From Tubulanus polymorphus (Eukaryota > Nemertea > Palaeonemertea > Tubulaniformes > Tubulanidae), in NCBI RefSeq assembly GCF_964204645.1, contig NC_134025.1, positions 25,450,001-25,514,000 on the forward strand: DNA of 64,000 nt, read 5' to 3'. The notes beneath the pieces were generated by a model, which was given only the letters and a program-made list of their open reading frames with translations, was not told the origin of the DNA and searched no databases. Position 1 is the first letter of the stretch. Each line of letters opens with the position of its first letter. Shown piece by piece: positions 24,358-35,800 of this stretch. The position numbers were made by a program, and so were the translations under genes.

Positions 24358-24890
24358 TTTGGGAGGTTTTGATTAAAAGTTGTCACAAACAGGCTGACGG
24401 ATTAAGTGAAAGACAGTTAAAGACACATTATTGCATTGTGTGTCTTAGAAAGATTCATTCATTTTTGTTGGTTTAATTTTGCAAATGAAGCAATATGATA
24501 ATATATTTTTCCACGTAAAAGCGTTTCATAAGTAAATTTAGGGCTACATTGATTATATTCCAAGGATAAGTTACGTTAATTAAGCATGATAATCGTAATA
24601 AACACTCCCATATACTGTATACTTACGGTAATAAAACTTCACAAATAAAACCAACGCGGAAGTAAAACGAACCCGGAAGTTTACGCGTTCGTGTATCTAG
24701 GCAACAAATCCGCGTGAGAGCATACAAGAGGTTCGAACCCCAATTTAAGATAAACCGACATGAAAACTAATGAATCGACACAAATGATTTTGGAGGGTAT
24801 AAAAAAGTGACATATCATGTATATCATAACGAAAGTTTATTGACTATGAAAGCAGCTGGAAAGGTAGTATTTTGGAGAAAATATGACATT
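24358..24890. other. interval between the small coiled-coil gene and the CIMIP1-like gene
   Basis: Must hold the promoter of the coiled-coil gene and the 3' end of the CIMIP1-like gene. No repeat or open frame stands out. Confidence 0.5.
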
Positions 24891-25588
24891 TTATTCAATC
24901 CCTTCCCTAGGCCATTTAAACATTTTCAGCAAACCCGTTCTAGTAGCTCGTCTTGTTTGGCCCCATTTGTTAAAATTTTTCGGGGGACAAGTCGATTTCC
25001 AGCCTATCTCTTGCGCTGTAGTTTGCGGGAAACGAGTGACATTTCGCTGATTTATTGGGGGTAGTTTCAGCGGAATCGTTGACGTGCATTTCTGTCCAGA
25101 AGACGGTCGTGGAGTTGGTGGCTTTCCTTGTAGTATTCTGTTCATCTAGAATTAACGATTGTGTAAGCAGGGCCGTACCTACCCGAAATTTTGGAAGAGT
25201 GGCCTGTTTGCAAATATTATACCCAATTGCCCTTTTTCGGCCCCCCCCTAAAAAAACAACTTTAAATAGGCTAGGTACGGCCCTGGTTATGACAGAAACA
25301 AAACAATTTCGGTAGAATAATGATAAATTCTTGAAGAGAAACCTACCTTACGATATTCTTCCGTTAGAAATCCCCATTTTTCTGGCCACTTTTTTATTTG
25401 AGACTGCATTTCAGTTTGAACATGATCTTTCCTACGAATAATTTTTTTTGAGAAACTGTGAAATTCTAATATAACGAGTTTTAGAATTGGCAAAAGGTTT
25501 CCCGTCCTAAAAAATGACTAACGAACAGAAGTAGCATTAACGTTTACCAGATTTCATCATTGTGCACAAAATTCAGATGTTTCCCCAT
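24891..25588 (-). CDS. CIMIP1: ciliary microtubule inner protein 1 (C20orf85-like)
   Basis: Three exons: 25548-25588, 25347-25431 and 24891-25145 give 126 aa with closed phases. The human protein is about 137 aa. Diagnostic matches are NDEIWKDHV near residue 10, IKKWPEKWGFLTEE around residue 30, and the C-terminal block QEIGWKST and MFKWPREGIE. C20orf85/CIMIP1 is a microtubule inner protein of motile-cilium doublets. There is no signal peptide or membrane span. Intron 2 carries a 118-bp MITE. The stop codon TAA is itself part of a minus-strand AATAAA hexamer (24890-24895), so the 3' UTR may be very short or may use another signal. The coding exons are too short to stand out as long open frames. 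Confidence 0.85.
25168..25285. mobile_element. MITE in intron 2 of CIMIP1
   Basis: Left end CAGGGCCGTACCTACCC, right end GGCTAGGTACGGCCCTG. The terminal inverted repeat is about 17 bp around a 118-bp body that includes a C-tract. Degenerate relatives may lie at 2979-3088 and 37190-37350. Confidence 0.75.
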
Positions 25589-28458
25589 TTTCGACGCTCC
25601 TCACACAGCATTATCCCCCAGGAAACCGCTCAACATGTCTGTTACTAAGGTTACTGGGGTACATACTACGTTTTCATGCGGTCAGAATAGTCTGATTTTT
25701 ACTGAAGATTCAAAATTTTTTCCAAAAATGAGTTTTCATTAATAAGGGATACCAGTACAGAATAACACATTCCCAAGATTACCACATATTATTCAAATGA
25801 AAAAATATATATTAGGTTTTAATGATAGATTGTACGTTTATATCTGGGAGTGGCTTATATGCGCATATAATATTGCATAATCGGCCACATATTGGAATAA
25901 TAGCGATAATACATTGCTGTAATATGAAATTATCAGAGGAGGTCCAGGTATCCCAGTCGTCATGGAAACAGCTCAGTCGGGGTCAAGATTCGACTTCAAT
26001 CTTGGCATAAACATTATCACAGTTATATCCTTTATTCCTTTATAGGTAATTTGGCAACGTTTGTGTTTGTGTCAGATATTGAGTTTTGTGTAACATTGTT
26101 GTTATTCGCAACATTTGAGCATCCTTATTAGCATAAAATTGATATTATGCTATTGAAAAGAGAACGTGACTCTACGATGAATAAGATTTTTAGGTTTTTT
26201 GTATGGTGATTTATCGGTGAACATATACATATGATTTGAAAAATTCTGGGTATATCAGCTTACAACAGCCTTTCACGCCTAAGCTTGTTATTGTAACGAT
26301 ATTATCTAATATTTTTATTTTCTTCATTCATCACGCGATGGTGACAATGTTTTTCACAAGTTTCTTTTCATCTATACGTCAAAACCGCGGTGGATTTGTT
26401 GAAAGGGATTTTTTACTCATTCAGTTTAGTCGGTCGTACATTTCGGAAACACATCTGTCGTTGAAATACACGTTAAAATGAGATATCCAGAAATTGAACA
26501 AAACTTGAATGTAGTTGTAGGCCCTATTTTGAAATGATTGATGATCGTTCTTATGTAAAGAATTCCTTTAGATATGGCAACCGTTTTGGTCGTAGGCCTA
26601 CTTACGTTAAGAAATTCTCGGAATTTTCAATATAGATTTTCTTTGATGTATGTAATTCTTTTTCCATGGTTCCAAAACAGTTGAAGTGACACCTTTTCTC
26701 CCATGTTTATGTTTATAACACTTTCTCGGGCTCAAATGATCAATCATTCTAATTAGTGAATGTGATATATATGTCGGCGGATTTTCGGTTGGTAGGGCAT
26801 GTTCTACCATAAACTGGTTCGTAACTCTAAAAACCTTTCTTAGCCAGTCGTTATTTTTAGGGTCAGTCAGTTGAATTGAATAATATTTATATTATTAACG
26901 CTGAATTCGGATGCATAATCGATCATTTGCGAATGAAAAAGATTTCATACGATTATAACAAATGACCTTAGGTTATTCGACAGCGAAAATATCTTACAAT
27001 TGTTGTGACAAATTTGATCAGTTTTGCTTTACAACCATGCGCGGGTTCTCAAATGAGTCGGTTTGACAGGGTTTGGGAAAGTTGGTTTCGGAAGCAATTT
27101 CCTCCAAGATCAGCGATTGATGCGATTTTGGAAATTAATTATTTTTCTCTTTTTAACGATTTATAACTACGGTTAATTTTCCCGCACGTGCCTAAATTAA
27201 TTCTAAAACAAGCAACCAATATTGACAAACTAAAAAGTCAATGACTCAAATTGAAACGTTGATATAAGAAAAGTTTAATTTACTATGCTACTACTATAAC
27301 TACATACATTATAAGAAAGCCAAATCTTATTTGCCAAATCGTCTTATAACGAAACTATTTCTAATGACATGTCTGTTGGTTAGGACACCCGGCGACCAAG
27401 CATTTACACGTATATTTCTATTAGGGAAAGGTTATTGTGAACTTTATAAATAGATGGGGCGAATAATTATGTACTATTATATGCTTTTGTAAAATGTGGC
27501 CTTATCCTGGGGGCTTAGTTGATTGACTAAAGTAAAGCAGTGGGATATGTACTGAGTGCCTATTGCTATTGAACGCCCGAGCAGGTATAAATGACACTCA
27601 ACGGGTGTTCCGAGGTCTGCCTCCATCATTAAAATTATTTGACAGTTTCGTGCTTTCACGCTTGTCACAAAGCAGTGGGAGAAACACGAAATTTCTAAGC
27701 CCCAAGAAACAATAGTTTTAATGAAGACTGACTTAGGGTTGTCGTGCGTTCTGAGACGTTGATTGACCCCCTGGAATTTACTATATTCTATCATGTAGCG
27801 AGCGTGGTTTTTATTTTTTGTAATTGTTCGTAAAATATAGATTATAATCCAGGGAAAGGTGGCAATAACCCACCAGTTCGCTTCTTTAAAATGGCTATTT
27901 GCGATTGTTCTGTTAAAAAATATTCTAGCATGTGGTATTAGGTATTAAGTTGTTGAAAATATGTGTGAAACTAAATTTTTTATTCCGACCAGACACTTGC
28001 TGTTTATACCACTTATTTTTTATGTCAGTAACTTGTTATGTCTGAGAAAGACGTGTTTTCAAAATATTATTCCAAGGAACGATTACAATTAATGAATAAT
28101 ATTCTGTATCAATAATTACATTGTATATAAACTCTTTCATCTTTTCTGATCATTTTTCGTGTTCCACATGTACGTGTGCATTTTTGAAGCCAGAAATCAT
28201 ATTTTTCTCAAAGAATTTAGCGGACTGTTTAGCTGCATGAGGGTGATTTTGACATGATACCTTACTTTCAAACATCTGAATAAACTGGTAATCTTTTTTC
28301 GTCCAATCCTCCTTTTTCCACTCGTGAAAAAAATATTGATGTTCAATGCCTATTCCCAATTCGATATATACCTTACAACACATGTTCAATACGTTAAAAA
28401 TAAGAACTAACTCTGAGACTATTTCAAATAAATCAACAGTTTAATTAATAAATTATTA
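25589..28458. other. intergenic interval between CIMIP1 and FJX1
   Basis: No exon with family resemblance on either strand. AT-rich, without an obvious repeat. A 79-codon minus-strand frame at 28150-28389 lies where the FJX1 3' UTR would be and looks incidental. Confidence 0.5.
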
Positions 28459-29853
28459 CTATAAGGAACCGCCATACATTTGTTGACATTTTTGTATATG
28501 TCTCCACACATTACGTAGTCTTTCTCGGAGTATCTTACCATTCTTCGATGGTATTTGCGGCACAAGATTTGCAGAAATTTCGGGTTCTGTTCGTTTAAAT
28601 AATTGCCACACAGCTTCGCTTATTCTGCCATTTTCGGCAAATTCTTTAATCCGTTTTGACGTCCGTTTTCTAAATATGCACAGTGATTTCAATAACTGTT
28701 CGTGATAGGGCGAATATTTTTCTAACAGACGATAACTATGAAACAATCCAGACTCGTTGTCTATGAATACTAGAAGTCCACTATCTCGCGTTTTCTCCAA
28801 ATTATGAACAGGTTTTTCCATGATATTACTGTTCCACTGTTTATTAAAAACGTTATTTATCACGCGATCTATATTTGCGGTCAAATAATCAAAAATGATT
28901 AAATCCGACCATTGCACTAGTTCAGTAAGATCGCTTAGAGTTTTGTTATAAATACTGATTTCATTCGGATTCAGCTGATTTTGATTGTCTCGAAAATAAA
29001 CTGGTATATAAGCAGGGACTAGATCGTTTATCCATTGCGTTAAAACTAAAGGTTTTTCGTCGCTCCATTGCGAGGAAGCGATTTCCGTGCTTACCGATTT
29101 CCACAATTTATTGCGCACATTTATTTTGTGGGTTGTCGATGCGGGAACGTTTTCCAAATTTAGCAACCGTGCCAAATAATAGGAGAATATTTCGCCCTGT
29201 ATTTGGTCAATGTTTATTCGGTATCTCGCACAAGCTTTCGACGCATCTTCGAACACCAAACGCCGGTTTTGCATTCGACCGCAACCTTCTGATAATTCCA
29301 CGACTCGCGTACTTTGTAAATGATTGTTCCACGAAATCTGGTGATTTTTCGTGAATCCGCGAGGAACGAATTTCTCAAGTTCATCGCTCCAAAAACACCC
29401 TTGAACTAGACTGCCTTGTATGTCTTTCATACGATGCTGCGGAGCCCCATTCAATCCGAACAAGTCCTTTTTGTGGATCATTTTCTTACCGACAAAAACC
29501 GTGCTCTGAATAGAAGGCCCTTCTTGTTCGGTGTCTAATTCTGCGGGCGCTTCTGTGTTGGAACTATCCTCTAGAACTGCTCGCTGTGAACGATAAAGTT
29601 CGCCGAATTTCGGGTTTGTCGAAGAATCCATTTGATTTAAATGAAACGACACGCCAGGTAAATGAATCATCATTCCCAGTAATGTTCCGAGAAAGAAACA
29701 CAATCCCATCGTTAAAAGTACTCGATAGTTCAACATTTTCAAGTATTGAAATGCAAAACGCTTGTTAAATGCTACGATGTTTCCCTTTTCCCGATTACTT
29801 GCAGATTTTTCGAACGACCAAAACACATCAGGACGCCATGATTTTCCGCGCAC
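28459..29853 (-). CDS. FJX1: four-jointed box Golgi kinase
   Basis: A single exon of 464 codons from the first ATG; starting at Met40 would give 425 aa, closer to the vertebrate size. A hydrophobic stretch around residues 45-65 (VLLTMGLCFFLGTLLGMMIH) is a type II signal anchor, so the catalytic part is lumenal. Motifs include LFGLNGAPQHRM, VQGCFWSDELEKFVPRGF, and EGCGRMQNRR followed by FEDASKACARYR. The kinase core has FDYLTANIDRVINNVF with the catalytic Asp region and LVFIDNESGLFHSY with the metal-binding Asp. The C-terminus has the conserved RLRNVWRHIQKCQQMYG. Drosophila Four-jointed phosphorylates Ser/Thr in cadherin repeats of Fat and Dachsous in the Golgi and tunes planar cell polarity and growth. 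Being intronless is usual for this gene. Confidence 0.95.
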   Translation of the reverse strand: MRGKSWRPDVFWSFEKSASNREKGNIVAFNKRFAFQYLKMLNYRVLLTMGLCFFLGTLLGMMIHLPGVSFHLNQMDSSTNPKFGELYRSQRAVLEDSSNTEAPAELDTEQEGPSIQSTVFVGKKMIHKKDLFGLNGAPQHRMKDIQGSLVQGCFWSDELEKFVPRGFTKNHQISWNNHLQSTRVVELSEGCGRMQNRRLVFEDASKACARYRINIDQIQGEIFSYYLARLLNLENVPASTTHKINVRNKLWKSVSTEIASSQWSDEKPLVLTQWINDLVPAYIPVYFRDNQNQLNPNEISIYNKTLSDLTELVQWSDLIIFDYLTANIDRVINNVFNKQWNSNIMEKPVHNLEKTRDSGLLVFIDNESGLFHSYRLLEKYSPYHEQLLKSLCIFRKRTSKRIKEFAENGRISEAVWQLFKRTEPEISANLVPQIPSKNGKILRERLRNVWRHIQKCQQMYGGSL

Positions 29854-32467
29854 GTATACTCGAAAGTCGTCGGTAGATTATGCGAATTATTAGTGTCGAA
29901 TAAGTAACAAAATTCTTACTTTTATTTGCGAGCTGTCAATCTCGGACGTCTTTTCATGATCATTACCCAAGCTTGGTATTCAAGTCTCTTGTCAGCAATT
30001 TCACAGTTAAAACCAAACTCGTTATAATGGCGGCTCGAGGATTACCCATGCAGAATGGAAGTACATGAATCAATGCCAGTGTCGACGTTATAAATAAATA
30101 GTTTTCTGCATTATCGTGGCTATTGTACGAAACGTCATCCGCAATTTGTTCCCCCATTGGCTAGTTTGGTCCCGCTGTGTCATCATTGCAAACATTATAC
30201 AAATGTGGTGCTAATTAGGGGCGTGACTACGGTTTGGTTTGTTATGGCATTTTGACAAGCGTTTATTTATGACATTTTTGTAATTAGGCTGACAGGACAT
30301 TATCAGAAACATTATAACTGATCAAAATTCGACAGAAGTGGGTCGTTCGCGAACATTGTTGATATTAATTATATAATCGGCTTATGAACGCCTCGGAGGA
30401 ATTTGAGAGCATTTTTACACTATAAGGGATTGATTTGCGCTAAATAACGGATTATTGAAATGATAATCGTCGAAGTTGTGTTCGATATCGTAAGAATTAA
30501 TCACGCGTCACTTCATCAGTGGTATTAACGTATATCTGAGGATAACTTCATAATTCGCTCTTAATTCTTATTCGGGAAGATAAAAATCTCCTCTGTTCGA
30601 CTCTACATGTTTGTTGGTTAAGTAATCATTGAGGTGAAAATTGATTTACTTCGTATGCCTTAATCATTAGAGTCCCCGAACGAAATCTACCTATCAATTA
30701 AATAACAGAGACAATCCTTATTTTAAGATAAAAAATCATTATAGTCAAATTTTAACCATGGACTCCACGTTTTAGAATCTGAGAAATCGAATCCAGTCTA
30801 AATGTATGAAAATAATATTAGAGATGCCTATAATACACAGAACGTAGACTGAAAACAATCTTTGAGAAGCATTTTCTGATTAAATAAAAGTTATCTTCAC
30901 CGTTTGAATGTCGTAAATCTTTCGAATACCAAAAGGATTATTTCGACGATAGACAATTTTCACGAACCGTAAACGAATGATTGTTTTCAGGGGACAGACG
31001 GCAGCACGACGGGGTGTGGGACTCCGCTCCTTGCCCTCCTACATGATTAATTGAATTGTCTTTCTGCACCCATTTAACCACATAGTCATTCGAATCAAGA
31101 CAGACAGACATATATAGCTCGAAATATGTACGAATGTCCGGTGTAGATATTACATGGCAATAAAAATATTCAGGTCCAAGAAAATCATTGTTCAATACTC
31201 TCCCTAGATTTAATTACCATATACACACGTAATCTAATTGTTGATCAATTTTGTGGGTTTCATTTCTATGAAAAATCAAGTCTTTCTCCGATTGCGTTAT
31301 GCAATTTTGACAACTTGCTTTACAAACTTATATATTTAGTTTGCACTCCGAATACTGTAATTCCTAAAAAACATTTCCTAGATTGTCATATCTTAAGATA
31401 CCGAAAACGATGTCTAGATAATTTGATCTTTTCTAACAACGGCACATTTCGGTACAATTTCATTCCATTTTATAGATATTATCTGTGCTCATCATTCTTC
31501 CAACTGAAATTCAGGTTACAACCCGGAACTTGGGCAACAATTGTGATAATGATAATTCGGAATTATATATAATTAGCATTGATTAATTGGCGTTTTGGCG
31601 TGTTCGTACCTATAACGTCAAATCAAGTGACCTGTTGACCGTTGGTGCCAAGACCTGCTAATTAAGGTTAAGTAGGGGCCCTTGCTTTCGCGATCCTTCA
31701 TCAGTCGATTGGCTGGTCACTTGAGGCTCCTGTTGCTACTTCATCATACTTCTTCGTGATCAGAGAATAATTGATAAATCAAAAAGTTATAAAATTTTAT
31801 GTGATGATTATGAACTCAAAAACGGACGTGTATCCCGGATTTCATTTTGTTTTTCTATTCGATCCTCTGAACATATTGCAATCTGTATTTTCCCCAGGTT
31901 AAAAATCCCATCTTATAGCTTTGATTCAAAGTGATTCCTCTGATAAATAGGGTGTCCCAAGTTCGAACCCGGTCCATTGTAACTCTTTCTGAGGCCTGGC
32001 CGAATACGGGATAAACATAAATGTCCCAACCGGTCCGAGCTCGGTTTGTTGTTTCTAAATTCTGGGGTCCTGGATGCTGAATGATAGGAGTCCCAGGTTT
32101 GAACTCGGATTGTTTACTGATTCTGAGGGGTCTTGATGCTGAATCATAGCGGTCCCAGCCGATATTGATGCTACATACAGGACTGCGAACAAGGATCGAA
32201 AAGTATATCGCTTATCGCGCCATTGGAATTTTGCTGAACTATTTAATTTCTGGTTTATACTTTTAGAAATTTTAGAATGTGGGGCCTACTATATTTCAAT
32301 ACGCCATCTACCGGAATAGGATAAACATGGGTATCCCAGGTTTGAACCAGGTTTATTGCCACTGATTCAGTGATCTGGAGAATAGAGATCAGGGATGTAC
32401 CAGATTCGAACCTGCCACAAATTAGTTCTTGTATTGGAGCCCATGTATTATTTTGACCCCCACCCCT
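29854..32467. other. intergenic interval between FJX1 and the GPCR gene
   Basis: Holds the upstream region of FJX1 and, from about 31930, a cluster of degenerate repeats described separately. No exon recognised. Confidence 0.5.
31930..32425. repeat. cluster of degenerate repeats with B-box-like motifs
   Basis: Near-copies of a (C)CCAGGTTTGAAC or CCAAGTTCGAACCCGG motif recur at about 31948, 32092, 32335 and 32399. They are embedded in repeated phrases such as GGATAAACAT, CTGGATGCTGAATGATAG and CTTGATGCTGAATCATAG. The motif resembles the tRNA T-loop/B-box (GGTTCGAANCC). Best read as old tandem or nested tRNA-derived SINE pieces; unit boundaries are blurred. Confidence 0.5.
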
Positions 32468-33502
32468 TCATACCAGCTTTCCTAAACGACGACAACTCAA
32501 AAACCAAACCAGCGTTTTTCCAAAACCTCTTCGAATTCCCAAATATACGAATAGATTCATCATCGAATTGACAGCGTTAAATAACTGGCCCGAATGATAC
32601 GGGCGAAATGTCACTCCGTTAGGTAAAATCGCCGGCAGAACTGTGTTTGTTAAAGACATCCCGTAATCAACCATAAATATTACATTTAAAGCTAATATGG
32701 TCAGAGTAATTTGTTGTCCTTGTTTACTATTGGTCGAATCTTCATCATTGACGTCGATTTGTTGAAGTTTCCGTCGCAGGCGAGCCGCAGCCCGAACCAA
32801 CATAGCCATGTGAATATTACAACATAAAACAATCAAACCCGGTATAAACCTCAACACAACTCTACCGAATAAAAAATCATAATAAAACGCATACTGTTTA
32901 TTGAGAAGCAGGAAATTTCTCTGTACAACATGCTCACAAGGCTGACCGGGTTTCTTAACGAATGTTTCTTCATCCCAAATTGTCGGTAAATCGAAAATGA
33001 AAGTTAGAATCCAAATCGCAGCAGAAATACGAAATGCATTTCGAATCGTGCAGATATTCTTGGCGTACAGTGGGAATCTTATAGCTACATAGCGGTCTAA
33101 ACTTAGGGCAAACAGTAACCACGGACTTGTAGTCGTGGTCATCTGAAAGATGGCGTCTACGTGAAGAAACATGTAACGATAATACTCTTGAAAAATACGA
33201 TTAAAGCGAATAAACCCGAACGGGTATTCTAGGGACAGTACTACCAATTCGCGCCCGAACAACCCGGTAAGACAGCTGACAGTATCAGCTACAGCGAGCA
33301 TCTCCAAATATAGAATACTGCTACCTTTTAGCTTCATCAGTCGTAGCACAATGAACGCGAGGCAGTTAGAGACGAAACCGATTGTATAAAGAACAGCACG
33401 CGTTATGGTCATTACGGCACCGTATGTGTAAAAACCCGAACCGTCACAGAATCGACCGCAACAAATCATCGCAGGGTCTGTTTCATTCACTATCAGTGAC
33501 AT
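32468..33502 (-). CDS. class A (rhodopsin-family) G-protein-coupled receptor, orphan
   Basis: One exon, 344 aa, with seven hydrophobic segments. TM1 holds Asn1.50 in SNCLAFIVL and TM2 holds LAVADTVS. The TM3 end is SLDRYVAIRFPL (DRY intact). ECL2 has a Cys in KKPGQPCEHV, and ICL3 is basic (RAAARLRRKL). TM7 reads NSMMNLFVYLG, so the usual NPxxY Pro is replaced. The short N-terminus has one N-glycosylation site (NETD) and three Cys. The shape fits invertebrate peptide receptors of the FMRFamide- or thyrotropin-releasing-hormone-receptor-like group, but the ligand cannot be told from sequence. The receptor would act at the plasma membrane through heterotrimeric G proteins. Lack of introns is common in invertebrate peptide-receptor expansions. 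Confidence 0.85.
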   Translation of the reverse strand: MSLIVNETDPAMICCGRFCDGSGFYTYGAVMTITRAVLYTIGFVSNCLAFIVLRLMKLKGSSILYLEMLAVADTVSCLTGLFGRELVVLSLEYPFGFIRFNRIFQEYYRYMFLHVDAIFQMTTTTSPWLLFALSLDRYVAIRFPLYAKNICTIRNAFRISAAIWILTFIFDLPTIWDEETFVKKPGQPCEHVVQRNFLLLNKQYAFYYDFLFGRVVLRFIPGLIVLCCNIHMAMLVRAAARLRRKLQQIDVNDEDSTNSKQGQQITLTILALNVIFMVDYGMSLTNTVLPAILPNGVTFRPYHSGQLFNAVNSMMNLFVYLGIRRGFGKTLVWFLSCRRLGKLV

Positions 33503-33889
33503 TGTGTAAGTGAAAGTGGTTCTGTGGTCTCCTGTCTCCTACATGTCTCTTGTAACCATGTCTCTTGTAAAGCAGTTGCTCCACTGATGTGAGGCTCTGC
33601 AGTTACCCTCGCACTGACGTGAGACGTCACACTGATGTGACACTACGTCTCGTACACCTCTTTTTGCCAAATCTGTTTGCCATAGTTTTGAAACGTATAA
33701 TTTACCTTATGCGTAGCGAGTGAATGGTGCCGGATGATACAAACGCTTTAATCACAGTTTGCCGCAACAAAAGCAGCAATTTCTAAAGCGGTATATCTTG
33801 TATATAATATGCATATATACGGTATATTTTATATAAGGTATATTTTTCCGTTACAATGGAAGTTTATCTTTATGTATAGATTCAATAGA
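33503..33889. other. upstream region of the GPCR gene
   Basis: Contains several imperfect repeats of GATGTGA / GACGTGAGACG (33575-33650) and the likely GPCR promoter. No coding exon. Confidence 0.4.
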
Positions 33890-34510
33890 AACCCATGCAA
33901 GAGCAGCCATGTTTTTCGTATTGAAAAAGGTTCAGGAATATTCACTAGGAATAGACCTAGCAATGCAACTCTTCGACAGTATGGTGGTTCCCGTCCTAAT
34001 TTTTGGCTGTGAAATCTGGGGTTTTCTAAATTTGAACCGGCTAGAGAGAGTCCAATTAACGTTTTTCAAGTACCTGTTAAAATTAAAAAGATCAACATCA
34101 AGTTTTTTTGTTTACGGTGAACTAGGACGATTCCCTCTTTCAATTACCATTAAGAGCAGAATGCTTAATTTCGGGAGAAACCTGTTGAATACTAACAAAT
34201 TATTATCGTATGTGTATAAAACCCTGTACCGTCACTTTTTAACTGACAGAAACACTAGTAAATGGCTTGACTTCGTAAGAAATGTTCTAGAAACCAATGG
34301 TTTGGGCGAAATATGGTATACACAGAATACCCCAAATTTAAATATTTTTGCTTCCACCGTACAGTAACAGATCAGTTTATCCAACTTTGGCACGAATCCC
34401 TAAACAACTCTAACACATCTATATATTATAAACATTTCAAAAGTGAATGGGGCTTTGAAGAATACCTCACCACATTACCATCGGACCTTCCGAAAGTTCG
34501 TTTTTGCTAG
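33890..34510 (+). pseudogene. 5'-truncated LINE reverse-transcriptase remnant
   Basis: The frame 33909-34367 carries QLFDSMVVPVLIFGCEIWGF, RLERVQLTFFKYLLKL and VYGELGRFPLSITIKSRML. These are the thumb and C-terminal segments of non-LTR retrotransposon reverse transcriptases of the CR1/Jockey type common in marine invertebrates. A frameshift near 34350 moves homology to the frame ending at 34510 (TDQFIQLWHESLNNS). There is no catalytic YADD region, endonuclease or 5' part, so this is a dead fragment. Confidence 0.8.
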
Positions 34511-34640
34511 GACGCAAAAACGAATTTAATGACGCAAAAACGAACAATCATAGAGCAAAAACGAATATTTTCGTTTTTGCTCTATGGGATTTTTCGTTTT
34601 TGCGCGGTAGCAAAACGGAATTTGGACAGTCGATGAAGTT
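34495..34640. repeat. cluster of GCAAAAACGAA words with a perfect 15-bp hairpin
   Basis: The word GCAAAAACGAA or its complement TTCGTTTTTGC occurs seven times in about 120 bases at the end of the LINE fragment. At its core TAGAGCAAAAACGAA (34551-34565) and its exact reverse complement (34570-34584) flank a 4-base loop. Confidence 0.8.
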
Positions 34641-34850
34641 CCTGGGAGAGGGTTCACAAACGATAATTAGAGAAAAAATGAAGAAATTTAATCGGCAAAT
34701 TTTAGCAAGATTTGCATATGCCATGGGCGGTCCAGGAATCCCGTACCGTCAGCAGGTAAATGTGGCGGGCGTATGGTTAAGTTTGATAAGTGTTGATTAT
34801 CCATTCGGGGTGCCGGTCGGGCGAATCTTTTAAGATGTCTGCGTAAAATC

Positions 34851-35015
34851 CTGGGCCAAATTCGGTTTTCGTATCTATTCGACTAGTGGTCGGAACTAAT
34901 AACCGAATGCGCTTGATTTTCGAACTATTTCCGGAATATAGTTCCACTAACGGACATTCGGTTTCGTTTAGTTCGACTATAGTCGACTAACTCAGATAAC
35001 CGAAGGTGGCCCTGG
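34851..35015. mobile_element. foldback MITE upstream of akirin
   Basis: The first 57 or so bases (CTGGGCCAAATTCGGTTTTC to ACTAATAACCGAATG) match, imperfectly, the reverse complement of the last 57. The right arm ends GATAACCGAAGGTGGCCCTG. Nearly the whole 165-bp element is two arms. Confidence 0.65.
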
Positions 35016-35800
35016 CAGGTGAATACTTGTAAATTGTAGATGGCGCTTCGATCATCGTCCGTTATTTCCGGTTGTTTCTCGCTCATTGTAATCAATTTAA
35101 TTGTCTTCTCGAATTCAAACGACTTTTTAGCTCGATTTAACCCACCTCAGGTAACTTTTATCTCACGTTTTAGGTAGATAGCAAGTTAACGATGCGTTTA
35201 CTATCATTTAAAAAGCGTCGTTTCGCTTCATTATAGCATTTTTTCGTCCCCCAGATTCGTTCCGATTCGCCTTTCTCCATTCTCGGCCATGTTTACACAA
35301 AACAGCTGATATTTTATTCAAATTGGTCGAATTTCGGAAGTGAATATTTTGCCTAAACTTCAGGCTAAACGTAATTATTCCTAAGGATACAATTTACTGA
35401 AAACAGCTGATAAAAAAATTTAAACTTACTACAAAATTGCAACTAAAATTAAAAAGTGCTACCGAGCCCAGCCCAGTATTTACTAATAAATTATAGCCTG
35501 TATAGGTAGCTGTATTAAATAATGAAATCTACAAAATTGAGGTCTGAGTATGGTTGATTAGGAAAGTTAGTCCCCGGGCCTGGTTAGGTTTGAATTTAAA
35601 GGCTAGATTTAAGGGCAAGGATTGTGTTGGGGCCTTAGATCAGTCATATCTTATTTTAGCTCTGGCGGTTAACTAGATCCAGAGGGATTTGAGGTGCAAT
35701 GTTTGGAATTTGTATCCTGGGTTTTTTTTACGCTTTTCTCTTGGATAATTCTCCGTTTTTTCAATATTTCGCGTTTTTATGCCGGAATTTTTTTTTTCAG

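Noticed and set aside
28150-28389. 79-codon minus-strand frame downstream of FJX1
   Set aside because: No domain, no splice partners, and it lies where the FJX1 3' UTR should be.
34504-34833. 109-codon plus-strand frame after the LINE remnant
   Set aside because: It is built across the GCAAAAACGAA hairpin cluster and has no family resemblance.
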